A stretch of 64,000 nt of DNA. Source: Diphasiastrum complanatum. Taxonomy: Eukaryota; Streptophyta; Lycopodiopsida; Lycopodiales; Lycopodiaceae. How positions within the stretch are numbered: the first letter of the stretch is position 1; each line of letters begins with the position of its first letter. This document shows positions 13,401 to 23,516 of the stretch, piece by piece. The stretch covers positions 3,380,620 through 3,444,619 of the forward strand of contig CM055097.1 in NCBI GenBank assembly GCA_029204225.1. The letters are read 5' to 3'. Made by a program: the position numbers and the translations under genes. Below the pieces are notes generated by a model. That model was not told where the DNA came from. It did not search any database and saw only the letters and a list, made by a program, of their open reading frames with translations.

Positions 13401-16400
13401 TTAACTCTCTCAGTTTGCCCATCTATTTCAGGATGATCAGAACTACTCATTCCCACCTGCACCTCTAAAATTTGCCAGTCAAACGAGAATCCCTGTCAAA
13501 CACAATGGATCTAGGTAATCCATGAAGTCTGAATACATGCTGTATAAACAAATCAGCCATACCAAGTGCATCAATCTTATTACTAGTTGGGATAAAATGA
13601 GCCATTTTCGTGACTCTGTCAACCACAACTAGGATAGCATTATGTTGTTGCTGCGTATGCGGTAAACATGTAATAAAGTCCATGGAAATACTCTCCCATC
13701 TCCCTTCTGGTATGGGTAACGGGCGTAATAATCCAAGCTTAATCCTTTCAGCCTTATTAATTTGACACTTAAAACAATGTGTCACATAATGGTTTACTTC
13801 TTTCTTAAGTCTAGACCACTAAAAGTTACGTCGTGTCAACTCATAGGTCCTATCCACACCAGGATGACCAGCACTAGGGCTATCTTGACAGAGATGCAAG
13901 ATCCTCTCACAAGCTGGAATAAGAGCCTTGCCATTTCTCATCACTATTCCATCTTCTATGGAATACTTAAGATAAGTGCGAACCAAGGTAGAAGAGTTTT
14001 CCTCTTGAGACTCTGCATAGCCATGACTCACCTCATGTTCCACTTTCTTACAGTGAGGATCTTCCTGCTGAGCCTTTCTTATCTCAGACAGTAAGTCATT
14101 TTCAATGACGACAAATGACATCTGATACCATATACGAGATAGTGCATCTGCCACACGATTCTCGGCACCTTTCTTGTACCAAATCTCCATTAGTAATTCT
14201 TGCATGAGCTCAGACCATCTGGCTTGCCGGTCTCTAAGGTCTGGCTGCTTACAAAAGTATCTCAAGGTATCATGATCAGCGAATACCTCAAATTCTGATC
14301 CATACAGATAATGCCTCCATGCCTTTAATGCATGAACTATGGCATACAACTCCTTTTCATGAGTTGGATAATTTTTCTGAGCAGGGTTGAGCTTCTTGCT
14401 CTCAAGGATCACATGAGAACAGCTCCCACAGCAATGTCACTCGCACCCGTATCTATAACATAGGGCTTTTGAGGGTCTACAATCTTTAGAGTGACGCACT
14501 CAGCAATAGCTTGCTTCAACTGATCAAAGCTTGCTTGTTGCAGTTCGATCCACTCACCAAATCTATTCTTTTGAGTCAAATCAGTCAAAGGTGTTGCAAT
14601 ATAGGAGTATCCCTTGTTGGAATGTAAATGGAATTGCTTACATTACCATAGGTTACTTTGACCCAAAAGGTCGAGAGTTGTGTAACCATGGTCATTTATT
14701 ATATTAGGCCTACTAAACTTAGAGTTAGCTAAGTTAGTATGAAATTAACTTGGTAGGGACTCATGGGTCCACTAGGCCTAATTGTGACATTAGGTACCCC
14801 AACTTGACATATTGGAGGTACCTTATTCTTTCTATGTAACTTATAGAAAGTTGGATAGTCAATAGTCAAGTAGTTGGACAGCCAATAGTCAAGTAGTTGG
14901 ATAGCCAATAGTCATGAAGTTAGATAGTCATCTTGGACTATATATATGTGTGCATCCCATTTGTATAAGACACTTTTGTAAGCAATACTGACTATTCTCC
15001 TTGGCTGTCCACGAGTTTCTACAAGAGGGTTCCTAGCCATCTCTCTCTTTCTTTTGAGAATGCTTTGTGTGATTGAATAGTTAAGATTCTGGATCCTTAG
15101 GCTTCTATTTCCTACATGGTATCAAAGCCTTTAGGTGATCATATTGCTTGCAGGAGGGCGCCCAATAGGAAGCTATCTTCTTCCCCTTTTGGTTGCAGAA
15201 AATCATCAAGTTGCTGATTTTTGCAGGAGAAGAATCAGTTTTCCTCTTAGGAAGGAAAACTGATGGAAGATCATCTATGAACACATCTGAAAACTCTCTC
15301 CTAATCTCTTGATCCAAATTGGTAATAGTACTGGTTTGCAAACACTGCATGCTACTCAGACTAGTATTAGTTGACATATCAAGTAGAAAACAAACACACA
15401 TGTACTCACAATGGATCCTACGCAATTGCGTAGCTGAAACAAGCGGTCCAGGAGGCACATCCCACTCACCACGAAGGGAATGCCTCACACCATCAAACTG
15501 AAACTCATACACATGAGTATTCCAGGCCATGTGTGGCTTCCGCATCGTGTGCCAACAAATGCCCAACACCACATCAAACCACCCAAGTTGTGTTATCTCA
15601 AAATCCAACTCTTCTGTGTAACTTTGTACAGTTAGTGGAATGCCCACAACCCTCTTATCCCAAATCTCTGTACCCTTTCCATTAGCCATTTCCACTGTGT
15701 ACTGGGATAGTTGAGTATTCACACCCTAACTTCCGCACCAAAGTTAAATTCAACACTTTATGAGAGGACCCAGTGTCAAATAGAACCTGAACATCTCTAC
15801 CACATAGTTGTCCTCGCATAACAATAAGAGAAGTGTTAGGAAATTGATACCCTTGGCGAGCCGATTTTGACAAAAGCGCTGGTGGAGCCGTGTCCACTCT
15901 CCCGACCACCGAAACATTCGTGAGGCGTGGAACATCTGGATTGGCTTCCTGCTCGATCTCTTCCACTGCCATAGGGTCATCACCCTAGTTCGTCTGGTCC
16001 ACCTGAAGATTATATGTGGTCCGCATCAAGTTCCGTGGACATTCCTTCCAGCTATGTTGCCCCAAACATCCAAAACCGAGGTTCTCCCTCTCTGCACATT
16101 CTTGGTCCTGAGGCGACAGTCAATCTGCTATCTTATGGGATCCCAATCTGCCAACAGATCACCTGCAGGAGGGCGTTGGCTCTCCAAGAATGCTCCAAAC
16201 CCTAACTGAAGATGCCAAATCCCACACAAGTCTTGAAAGCAACTGCTCTGATACCAAATGTTGCACACAACAAACCCTAAGTAAATACACAGAATTACCC
16301 AGCAAATCCGTCACTTTATTTATCTCAAGCAAATGTACATAGATCAACAAGCAAACATGAGAGCTCTGCTGCAAGTCTGCTCCCAACCATAGCTGCATAG

Positions 16401-19400
16401 GAATACCATAATGAGGAATGCTTGACAAGGCTCACACTATATCCCCTCAAGCACCCCTTAACCCTAACACTTCCTAACGTCGACACATAGCAAACTCCAT
16501 GCATAGTCGACACTTGCCACTTGGCAGTACCCTGACACATAGGCAAGTAGGTGGACAGTCTGACACGTGTCACTCATGCATTGGACCAAGTGTCCCAATG
16601 AGCATATGACACGTCCTATTGACCCGTCCATTGACCGTCCAACAAGTGTCACTCATGCACTGGACCAAGTGTCCCAGTGAGCATATGACACGTGTCACAT
16701 TGACCGGTCAAACCTTCCTACTTTTTAGGAGGTCAGTCCAACAGACTCTCATGAGACCCAGTACCCCCTTGGCCATCTCGCATTTAGTCATTATAGCAAA
16801 TATTTACATTGCAATTTACAATTGTCTCCACAGGCCGGTGACTTAGCCATTTACAATTTAATAATTACAATTTACCAAAGTACATGTGACAACACCCCTG
16901 CTTATAATAATTTTCTTACCCTCCAAGTCATACAACCTGTATCCCTTCTCTTGACAAATAACTATCATATCCAAGAAATAAACACTTAGTAGCCTTTGAA
17001 TTCAATTTGCTCCTTAAATCCTTAGGTATGTGAGCATATGCAATACTTCCAAAAACCCTCAAATGACTTATGTCAAGTTTCCGACCCCTGTAAGCTTCCT
17101 CTGGAGTCCGATTCTCTACAACTTTTGTAGGACTTCGATTCAAAAGATAAATTGTTGTCTGACTGCTTCACCTCAAAACATATTTTGAAGTTTTTTACTT
17201 TTAAGCATGCTCCTTGTAGTTTCCACAATAGACCGATTCTTCCGTTCCGCAACTTCTTTTTGTTAAGGTGTTTGCGTACTTGCAAATTGTCTCTCCATGA
17301 TCCTTGCAAAACACCTAAGACTCTATAGAAATATACTCTCCCCCTTTATCCGAACGAAGTATCTTAATCTGTCTATAATCATCAACAAACACCATTAAGT
17401 AACTTGCTCTCCCATAAGAATGAGTTTTCATAGAACCACACAAATTTGTATGAACAAGTTCTACAACATTTTTGGCCCTAAAAGTACTAGATGGAAATGT
17501 CTTCACATGATGTTCCCTTATAACACAACCCTCACAAAACTTCTGATCAAAACCAACTTGAGGTAAACCATAAACCATATTGCATTTCCTCAAGACTTGT
17601 AGACTATTGGAATTCATATGTCCAAACCTTTCGTGCCATAGCTTACTCATTGAACTAATATCCGCAATATCTGCCTGATGACCCACCACTTGAGCCTGAA
17701 ATTTGTACCACCTTTCTGCAAGAATGCCCTCAGCTACTACTTCATTGTCCTTCCTCTTAATGGGACACTGTTTTTCATCAAATTGTACAATCATATGTTG
17801 CTTCGCAATAGCCAACACTGAGAGTAAGTTCCTCTTGATTCTTGGTACGTATATTCACATCCTTTATGTCTCCAGTCTTTCCTAGAGGCAATTAAACATG
17901 TACTTTTCCAACTCCCTTTATATTGTATGTGTAGTTAACTCCTAACTTCACATCTTGAAAACTAGATAACTGATCTTGCCTAAGTGTCATATGTTTCAAT
18001 GCACCTGAAACAATAAACCAACACTCCTCTTCCATTGAGAAGTCACCTGAAGATGTTGATGCCAAAAACAACTCACAATCGTCAAGATCCAAAGCACTTA
18101 TCTTCATACTAAGTCCTTCAGCAAAATTTCCATCCCACTTCTTCTTGAACTTGTTTTTCTAGCACTCCTTTGCTAATGCCCTGGCTTTCCACAAAATAAG
18201 CAATTTCCTTTTCGAATTGCTTTCTTTCCATCTTCTTGTTGATTTGATTGATTTCTTGTTGATCCTGATGCTTCTTCTTCCCTTTGTTCTTTTTCCTTTT
18301 GCTACCTTTCTTGGAACTTTGCCCTTTTTTCTTTGCTAAGAATGTCAACTCCTTGAAATCATCCTTGTTAACAAGATTTTGTCGTCTCATTCCCGTAAAG
18401 ACAACTTTATAACAAGGTTTTGATAGGCCAAAGATAAACCACTAAGCATGATAGATACCAAAACTTTCAATCCTAGGACCTTGTTATCAATAGAACTTAG
18501 CGATCAGATGCAATTCTCCAGTGAACAGCCAGCAAACAGTTCTAGCTTCACAAGTGGCAATCTGGCAGCGAACTTGTCCTCTTCACAAACCAACAAACAA
18601 CTTTCCTGGAAATCAGCGATCTGCCTTGCAAATTCAGTAAACAAAATCCTGCGAATTTCCAGCAAACAGCTACCTGAGAAACAACAACTTGTCTTCTAAA
18701 AATCCAACAAACTACAGTCAACCAATAAACAGCTTACACCAATAATCTATAGATCTTTCAGAGATCAACTATCACAAAAATTCAGCGAAGTGTCTAGAGA
18801 TTGTAGCAATCAGAATCCTGGAGAAAATCAGCGTGTATCCTCTTAGAAACCAGCAAACAATAAACTGTAGAAACCTGAAAACAATCTCAGAAATTATCAG
18901 TGATCTTCTCCGGTGATTTTCCAGTAAACTGCCTTTTTGAAGAGCCACAAACAGCTGTTCCGATCCTGTCTTGATCATCGAGCATCTTCGTATTGCCTTA
19001 ACACTAAGGCAAGAAAAGCTCTATGCTAAGGAGTCAAAATGTGAGTTCTTCTATACCAGACTCAAGTATTTAGGCCATATCATTTATGATCGTGGCATCA
19101 AGATCGATTATGATAAGGTTCGTAAAGAGTGCGTAAATAGTTAATTCCACAAATAATCCGTGATGTGAAATCATTCCTTGGTTTCACAGGCTTTTTCCAC
19201 AAATTCATTATGGACTATGCTATTATAGCATTGCCCTTAAGGAATGTTCTTAAGGGGGTGAAGAAAAAGTGTAGCCGCAGAAAAAGTCCAACTATAATTT
19301 GGACTGATGAAATGAATGAGTTTTGAAACTCTCAAGCACTGTTTCTATGGCTCCAATTTTACACATAGCTGATCCTAATAGAACATTTTTGGTAGATACG

Positions 19401-22400
19401 GATGCTAGCGACTTTGCTATAAAAGAGGTCCTTTATCAAGATGGTAGATTAGTTGCGTTTGAAAGCAAAAAGCTAGATCCTGCTCAGTGTAGGTATTCTA
19501 CCTATGAGAAGGGACTTGTTACAGTCATTCACGCATTAAAAATCTGGAGGCATTATTTCTATGGTGCCAGATTCACGGTGATGATTGATCACCAATCCCT
19601 TGAGTATATATGTGATATCGTGGATCTAAGAGGCCATTAGGCCAAGTGGTCACAACTCATTCAAGAGTTTCAATTCGACATTATCATATAGGTACATCGA
19701 ACATCGTGGGCGATGCCTTGAGTCGGATTGGAATCAGTTATGCTTTTCTGAGATCCAATTTGATTTGTATCTTTCACTTCGAAATCTTTGTCGAACCGAT
19801 GGTTTTTTTAGTCGCATTTGGCTAGATGTCCTGCAAGGTTACAAGCCAATTCGAATCGAGCCGATTCGACCGATTCGAACCGATTCGAACAAGCCAGGCT
19901 GGTTCAAACGGAAAAAAAAAAAAATTCAAAAACGTTTTTTTTTTTGGCTTTTTGGGGTTCTTTTTTTTTTTTAAATCCGGTTCAAACCGCGATTCGTGCA
20001 ACTTTGATGTCCGACAGGAAATTCTAGATCTAGTGAAGACCTTGGGATGTAGGATCCCAAGAAATAAGATACTGGATGAATATTCCATAAGAAATGGCTT
20101 GCTTTTCCGAAAGGAAAAGGTATGTCGGACAAGAAAGACCTTAAGGCCCAAATCCTACAGTTGTGACATGACAACCCTTGTGCTGGTCACCTTGGCATAC
20201 AGAGGACATTAAACCTTGTTAAACAAAGCTTTTATTGGCCAAAGATGAAAGGACGTGTCAAGGCATATGTTCAAGGTTGTGAACAATGCTCCTTTAACAT
20301 AGCAAAAGGGCTCAAAGTTTTAGATCTTTTACATCCCTTGAAAATTCTCAAGAAAAAATGGGAAAGTATTTCAGTGGATTTTGTGACTGGACTCCCTAGA
20401 ACCGGGAAGGGTCATGATGCCACTTGGGTGGGTAGTGGTTGACAAGCTAACCAGATTGGTGCAATTTATTCCAAGTTCCAACTAAATCTATTGTCAAGAG
20501 GAGAGGCACGCTATTTTTTAGGGAAACTGTTGCCCTTATTTTGCACTTCCTTTTCAAAGTAGGGATTCAACCCTAGTAGGAAGCAGAAATATTCAACTAT
20601 GATTTGGATAACTCAAGTTCTTTGTAGAAGACATTTTGCTCTTCCTTGTAGGGGTGCATTTGTACCTACATTTGATGTTGTTTTGATGTTCTTAATTGGA
20701 GAATACTTAATATATCTATTCATAGGGCAATTATTACTCACCCGCAAGACGTTGGGCGTCTAGAGGAGGGGCACACTATTTTTCAATTGCACTTTCTTTT
20801 CAAATTAGGGATTCAACCCTAATAGGAACCGGAGACATCTCTTTAGTAGCTTAAAATTTGGATAACTCTTGGGTTCTTTGTAGGAGACTTGTTGCACTTT
20901 CTTGTAGGTATTCATCTATAGACTATATTTGTTGATATTTCTTCTTAGTTAAAAATGTTATTTGCTTCATCTTTTATAGTCTATTTGTGCTTAATGTGCT
21001 GCTAGCTAGATCTGTGATTATTGAGTTCTCAACACTCACCAGAGGCATTTTTGAGTCGATCCCCCTGCCTTGTGCAGGTCACATGTAGATTGAAAACAAT
21101 AGTGTTCTTCTCGTTTGCCACGTCTTCCTCTGCACATGACCCGTTGACGTTATTTGCATATACTAAAATTGGCAAGAAAACAAAATCAGCTTTAGCATGA
21201 AAAACGAATTTCAAAAGTCCTCTTCCTTTGGCTTCCACAACACAATTCCAATGTCATGTGTTTGGGTAAACTGCGTGCAGATAACCGAAAAGGAAACACA
21301 CACGGAATAATATAGAACAGCAGAATCACAGTTTTAACATTGCAACAGTTTGTTAACCTGCAACCACATTCCACTAATCAAAATTCATATTCTTTAGATT
21401 AAAAACCTTTACGCTGGTTATGGCTTGAAAGGGAAAAGTGCTTGCACCTCAAGAGATAAAATGCACTGATGGCAAACCTGTTTTTTCAGTGAATTGACGT
21501 GGATCGGCCTTTATTGGCACAAGACCTAATCGATGTGCCAACACCTCATCTTGGATAACTGAAGTATTATTTGCTATAAGAACTTTCTCAATAGCCATTG
21601 TTGGGACCTGTAGCAAGGAACTTCTATAAACCCATTGACATATAACAACAAAATACAAATGACACCACTCGTCTTTGAACTTAAATGCTCTGAAGTTGAA
21701 AATGTTTCAAGTACGGTCTCATGCTTACAGAAGCCTCTACATTTCAAAAAATTTCATGATAGCTGGAAATCTGTGTAAACTATATTATATGCTTTATATA
21801 ACTCTGGGTTGCAACCGACCGTCAATGAATACCTCAGCAATCAAAATCCTGCGGAAAGCATTTGCCAGAGCTGCATCAATCCCAATAATGTCGAATTCAA
21901 TGTCATCCTCTGTCAATGACTTTATTTCTATTCGCAGGTTTTTTCGAAACTCATCTAGTCTCAAACTGTTGTCCACTCCGGAAGCTGCATAAGCTCCAGA
22001 ATACTGAAAAGTTTCTGTCTGCCGTAAACCAAAGTAACACTTTAGAAAGAAGTAACTCCATACCATTTTATGAGTTTCTACAAATTAAGCAACTTAAAGC
22101 AGGAACAAAATAGCAACGACCGGTGAAGACGCATTCTACACTCGAGCTTCTACATGCTAACCATAAACCTAACCGTAAACATCCAACAACTTATTTAAAA
22201 CATGGATCTTGCAACATCATAATAGCAAGGAGGCTCAAATCAGATAAAATTAATATCCCTGAAATTAATGAAGCTCTGTCCGATCGCAAAGTTTGAAAAA
22301 AACGTGCAATTGATGTTAGAGCATACAGGATGCTACACAGAAACAAGATTGAAAAAAAGGAAAAAGTTGCACATGTGTGGGAGCGTCTGAGGCACACAAA

Positions 22401-22489
22401 ACACGGGTGCGCTGAAGCTCCAGATGAGGAGGAAGCTGGCCCTTCGGCACATCTGGCATATCCTTGCCAGCGCGATGCCGCCGGCTCAT
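5289..22489 (-). CDS. RPAC1: RPAC1, shared 40-kDa-class subunit of RNA polymerases I and III
   Basis: Complete gene of nine exons. Exons on the minus strand: 22,489-22,373; 22,018-21,833; 21,607-21,478; 21,162-21,040; 10,466-10,285; 10,074-9,979; 7,914-7,821; 5,630-5,517; 5,392-5,289. All introns are GT-AG, phases agree across every junction, and the joined CDS is 1,146 nt (381 residues plus TAA), normal for the family. The product (yeast RPC40, human POLR1C, Arabidopsis RPAC43) pairs with RPAC2 as the eukaryotic counterpart of the bacterial alpha dimer and nucleates assembly of Pol I and Pol III in the nucleus. No stop or frameshift lies in any exon, so it looks functional. Introns 4, 6 and 7 are long (10.6, 2.1 and 2.2 kb); intron 4 is filled with retrotransposons. 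The start is the first ATG of the conserved N-terminus. Exact splice ends are inferred, not from transcripts. Confidence 0.95.
7061..7098 (-). repeat. 38-bp copia-derived patch in RPAC1 intron 7
   Basis: This 38-bp stretch matches 25,652-25,689 with one mismatch. On the minus strand both read [10 protein letters not shown] followed by QPK here and KPK there. At 25.65 kb the patch lies at the start of a copia RNase H tail. Outside it the two loci do not match. The rest of intron 7 (5,631-7,820) shows nothing recognisable. Confidence 0.75.
7915..9978. other. RPAC1 intron 6, nothing recognised
   Basis: The intron contains only short open frames without family signatures and no obvious LTR, primer-binding site or terminal repeat. 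Confidence 0.5.
11991..12643 (-). repeat. 3' LTR of the nested gypsy element
   Basis: 653 bp, begins TGTCACATG and ends GTGCAACA in element sense. It is preceded in element sense by the polypurine tract. Compared with the other LTR it has about 20 extra bp near 12,607-12,627 and lacks about 24 bp near 12,402. Confidence 0.9.
12644..12658 (-). other. Polypurine tract
   Basis: On the minus strand GAGGAGGGAAGGGA lies immediately before the 3' LTR, the expected place for the plus-strand primer of reverse transcription. Confidence 0.85.
12660..16130 (-). pseudogene. gypsy pol remnant: protease, RNase H, integrase, chromodomain-like
   Basis: In element sense: a zinc-knuckle trace near 16,110 (HSWKECPRN); protease with [10 protein letters not shown] near 15,790; a stretch ending [13 protein letters not shown] near 15,250 that normally precedes RT; then foreign sequence. 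Coding resumes near 14,600 ([12 protein letters not shown]) with RNase H ([30 protein letters not shown]), the integrase zinc finger ([22 protein letters not shown]) and the core ([39 protein letters not shown]), which supply D, D and E. A deletion and frameshift near 13,463 removes about 25 residues between the second D and the E. The C-terminus ([26 protein letters not shown]) resembles a chromovirus chromodomain. Confidence 0.88.
14615..15240 (+). mobile_element. Foreign LTR with primer-binding site replacing gypsy RT
   Basis: A 502-bp segment (14,615-15,116) starts TGTTGG, ends CTACA and is followed at once by TGGTATCAAAGCC, a plant initiator-Met-type primer-binding site. It has a TATA-like run (TATATATATG near 14,940). 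It is therefore an LTR in plus orientation plus about 120 bp of leader, lying between the gypsy pre-RT and post-RT sequence. No second copy of this LTR is in the window, so the element is truncated. Confidence 0.75.
16241..16256 (-). other. Primer-binding site of the nested gypsy element
   Basis: On the minus strand, TGGTATCAGAGCAGTT begins two bases after the 5' LTR end. TGGTATCAGAGC complements the 3' end of initiator methionine tRNA, the usual primer in plants. Confidence 0.88.
16259..16891 (-). repeat. 5' LTR of the nested gypsy element
   Basis: 633 bp and co-linear with 11,991-12,643. It contains repeated GACACGTGTCA/CATTGGACCAAGTGTCCCA blocks, one more copy than the other LTR. Confidence 0.9.
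18471..18984. repeat. Leader-like region with recurrent CCAGCAAACAG
   Basis: Variants of CCAGCAAACAG or CAACAAAC recur roughly every 60-130 bp (for example near 18,530, 18,655, 18,845 and 18,945). It lies upstream of the copia gag in element sense, so it may be that element's leader or an N-terminal gag remnant. No LTR boundary can be set. Confidence 0.4.
18985..20480 (+). pseudogene. Ty3/gypsy RT tail, RNase H and integrase fragment
   Basis: Plus strand. [11 protein letters not shown] and [20 protein letters not shown] (19,015-19,130) are the end of [20 protein letters not shown] with [12 protein letters not shown] (19,360-19,480) and [19 protein letters not shown] are RNase H. After an insert at 19,840-19,996, [11 protein letters not shown], then [17 protein letters not shown] and [20 protein letters not shown] give the integrase zinc finger and first catalytic Asp. 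It stops near 20,480 and carries several stops and frameshifts. It resembles the minus-strand gypsy fragment at 1.4-2.2 kb more than the nested element. Confidence 0.82.
19845..19996. repeat. GATTCG-rich insert in gypsy fragment
   Basis: Four overlapping CCGATTCGA-type units (about 19,847-19,890) are followed by A and T homopolymers and by CGGTTCAAACCGCGATTCG at the right edge. It interrupts the frame between RNase H and integrase. Confidence 0.6.
20500..20915. repeat. Two diverged direct copies of a ~150-bp block in intron 4
   Basis: 20,500-20,640 and 20,762-20,905 share GAGGGGCACRCTATTTTT-like, TAGGGATTCAACCCTA, GGATAACTC and GTTCTTTGTAG in the same order, about 262 bp apart. No coding or RNA signature was seen. 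Confidence 0.65.
21040..22489 (-). CDS. RPAC1: RPAC1 exons 1-4 (N-terminal half)
   Basis: Exon 1 encodes MSRRHRAGK and ends in ASDAPTH. Exon 2 starts [10 protein letters not shown] and carries the core signature [20 protein letters not shown] of the Rpb3/RpoA dimerisation fold. Exon 3 carries VPTMAIEKV and [18 protein letters not shown], the signature shared with RPB3/RpoD. Exon 4 carries [15 protein letters not shown] and ends after NAS in phase 1. Introns 1-3 are 354, 225 and 315 bp. Exon 3 ends in phase 1 and its G combines with TA of exon 4 to give Val, which supports these splice sites. These exons lie more than 10 kb from exon 5. Confidence 0.94.
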
Positions 22490-22693
22490 TGCTACACTAC
22501 AAGTAAAAAGATGAGGATCGAAACGCAAAAACGGGCAGATTTGCAAAAATATTTCAACAGCTAGTAAGCAAACCAGATTTGCATATGATCTCAAAAAGGA
22601 TCTTCAAGAAAAGATCATCCATTCACATATAAGCAAACCATAGTCATAAGCAGATAGTCGCAGGAACAGTTTCACACTAGTGTGGCACATCTT

Positions 22694-22791
22694 AAACCCT
22701 AAACCCTTACATCCTAAGCATTCACTTCATACCTTAAACCCTAAACCCTTACATCCTTAACCTGGTAAACACCCTAAACCCTACACCCTTA
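22694..22791 (-). promoter_or_regulatory. Telo-box cluster in the RPAC1 promoter
   Basis: Three AAACCCTAA or ACCCTAAACCCT motifs occur at about 22,694-22,706, 22,735-22,748 and 22,771-22,782, that is 205-300 bp upstream of the RPAC1 ATG. Telo-boxes are known plant promoter elements near the start of genes for ribosomal proteins and other ribosome-production and translation genes. An RNA polymerase I/III subunit fits that class. No classical TATA box is evident. Confidence 0.6.
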
Positions 22792-22793
22792 GG

Positions 22794-23443
22794 CTCCACT
22801 AAAATGACCAATTTAAGGTTTTCCAAGCATGTGATTGGCTTTGGGCATATCAATTTGCCAGGCATAGGGTTGAGTAGAGAAACTAAAGTTCCCCATGCAC
22901 ACAAGGGAAAAATGCCACCTCATGTGCCAAAGAGTTGCAACCAAAGTGGTGCATGGTAAATCTTTTTGAGTTATTCTCAAAAAACCTGCATTTTTAAGCT
23001 TTCAACTTTTTGAGAACTAATACTTTGCCGATTTTTTGAAGCACTAAACCAAAGCATAGTCTCAAAAAAAAAGGGCCTATATTATTTATATGTGCACTAA
23101 TCTAGACCAATTAGATGAGCAAAACGAGTTTATGCTACTAACGACCTTAGGGCAAATTTGTGATCTAAAGAGAAGACTTCACGAGATGTTGTCGTTTGAA
23201 GATGCTTATTTAAAGGTGTGGTTACCTATCATAAGATACATGAAGCTACTTTAGATTTATCCTACTGGTCAAAACTAGTTGAGGCATCATAGAGTGCCAT
23301 GATAGTTTTGATTGGTAGCTGGTTCAATCAATATGTAAGTTAGCAAGATGATTTAGAAAATAAAACAAAACTTTAAAACAAAGGATCAAAATAACTAAAA
23401 GCTGAACTTTAACCTACTAGTACAAACTAGAATAAAGAAAATA

Positions 23444-23448
<5 letters not shown>
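22794..23448. other. No feature recognised
   Basis: AT-rich sequence without coding signal or terminal repeats. Confidence 0.5.

Positions 23449-23516
<68 letters not shown>
23449..23516. repeat. (TA)n(GA)n compound microsatellite
   Basis: About 21 TA units run directly into 13 GA units. Confidence 0.97.

Larger units (their letters stand above)
11991..16891 (-). mobile_element. Nested Ty3/gypsy LTR retrotransposon, defective
   Basis: A 4.9 kb insertion with two LTRs (16,259-16,891 as 5' LTR and 11,991-12,643 as 3' LTR), flanked by the 5-bp duplication ACACC at 11,986-11,990 and 16,892-16,896. A primer-binding site and polypurine tract are in the right places. The inside keeps a zinc-knuckle trace, protease, RNase H, integrase and a chromodomain-like tail. 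Most of gag and the reverse transcriptase core are missing, and a foreign LTR sits where RT should be. It could not move on its own. The LTRs differ by several substitutions and by indels including one of 20 bp, so the insertion is not recent. Confidence 0.92.
11280..18470 (-). mobile_element. Ty1/copia element split by a nested gypsy insertion
   Basis: The right part, 18,470 to 16,892, reads a lysine-rich gag tail (near 18,300), protease-like sequence ([12 protein letters not shown] near 18,020), pre-integrase ([20 protein letters not shown] near 17,620), an integrase core with SDKGGEYIS near 17,330, and [20 protein letters not shown] near 17,060. The left part, 11,990 to about 11,440, continues in the same orientation with the integrase-RT linker ([16 protein letters not shown]) and the RT N-terminus ([18 protein letters not shown]). 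The halves are separated exactly by the gypsy LTRs and the duplicated ACACC. Frameshifts and stops run through both, and the RT body and this element's own LTRs are not seen. It is therefore the older resident of RPAC1 intron 4. Confidence 0.85.

Noticed and set aside
13762-14094. Plus-strand open frame inside the nested gypsy element
   Set aside because: It is antisense to clear RNase H and integrase coding sequence.
20565-20830. tRNA- or SINE-like T-loop words (GGGATTCAACCCT)
   Set aside because: No matching A box, acceptor stem or poly(A)/poly(T) tail; both are part of a diverged duplication.
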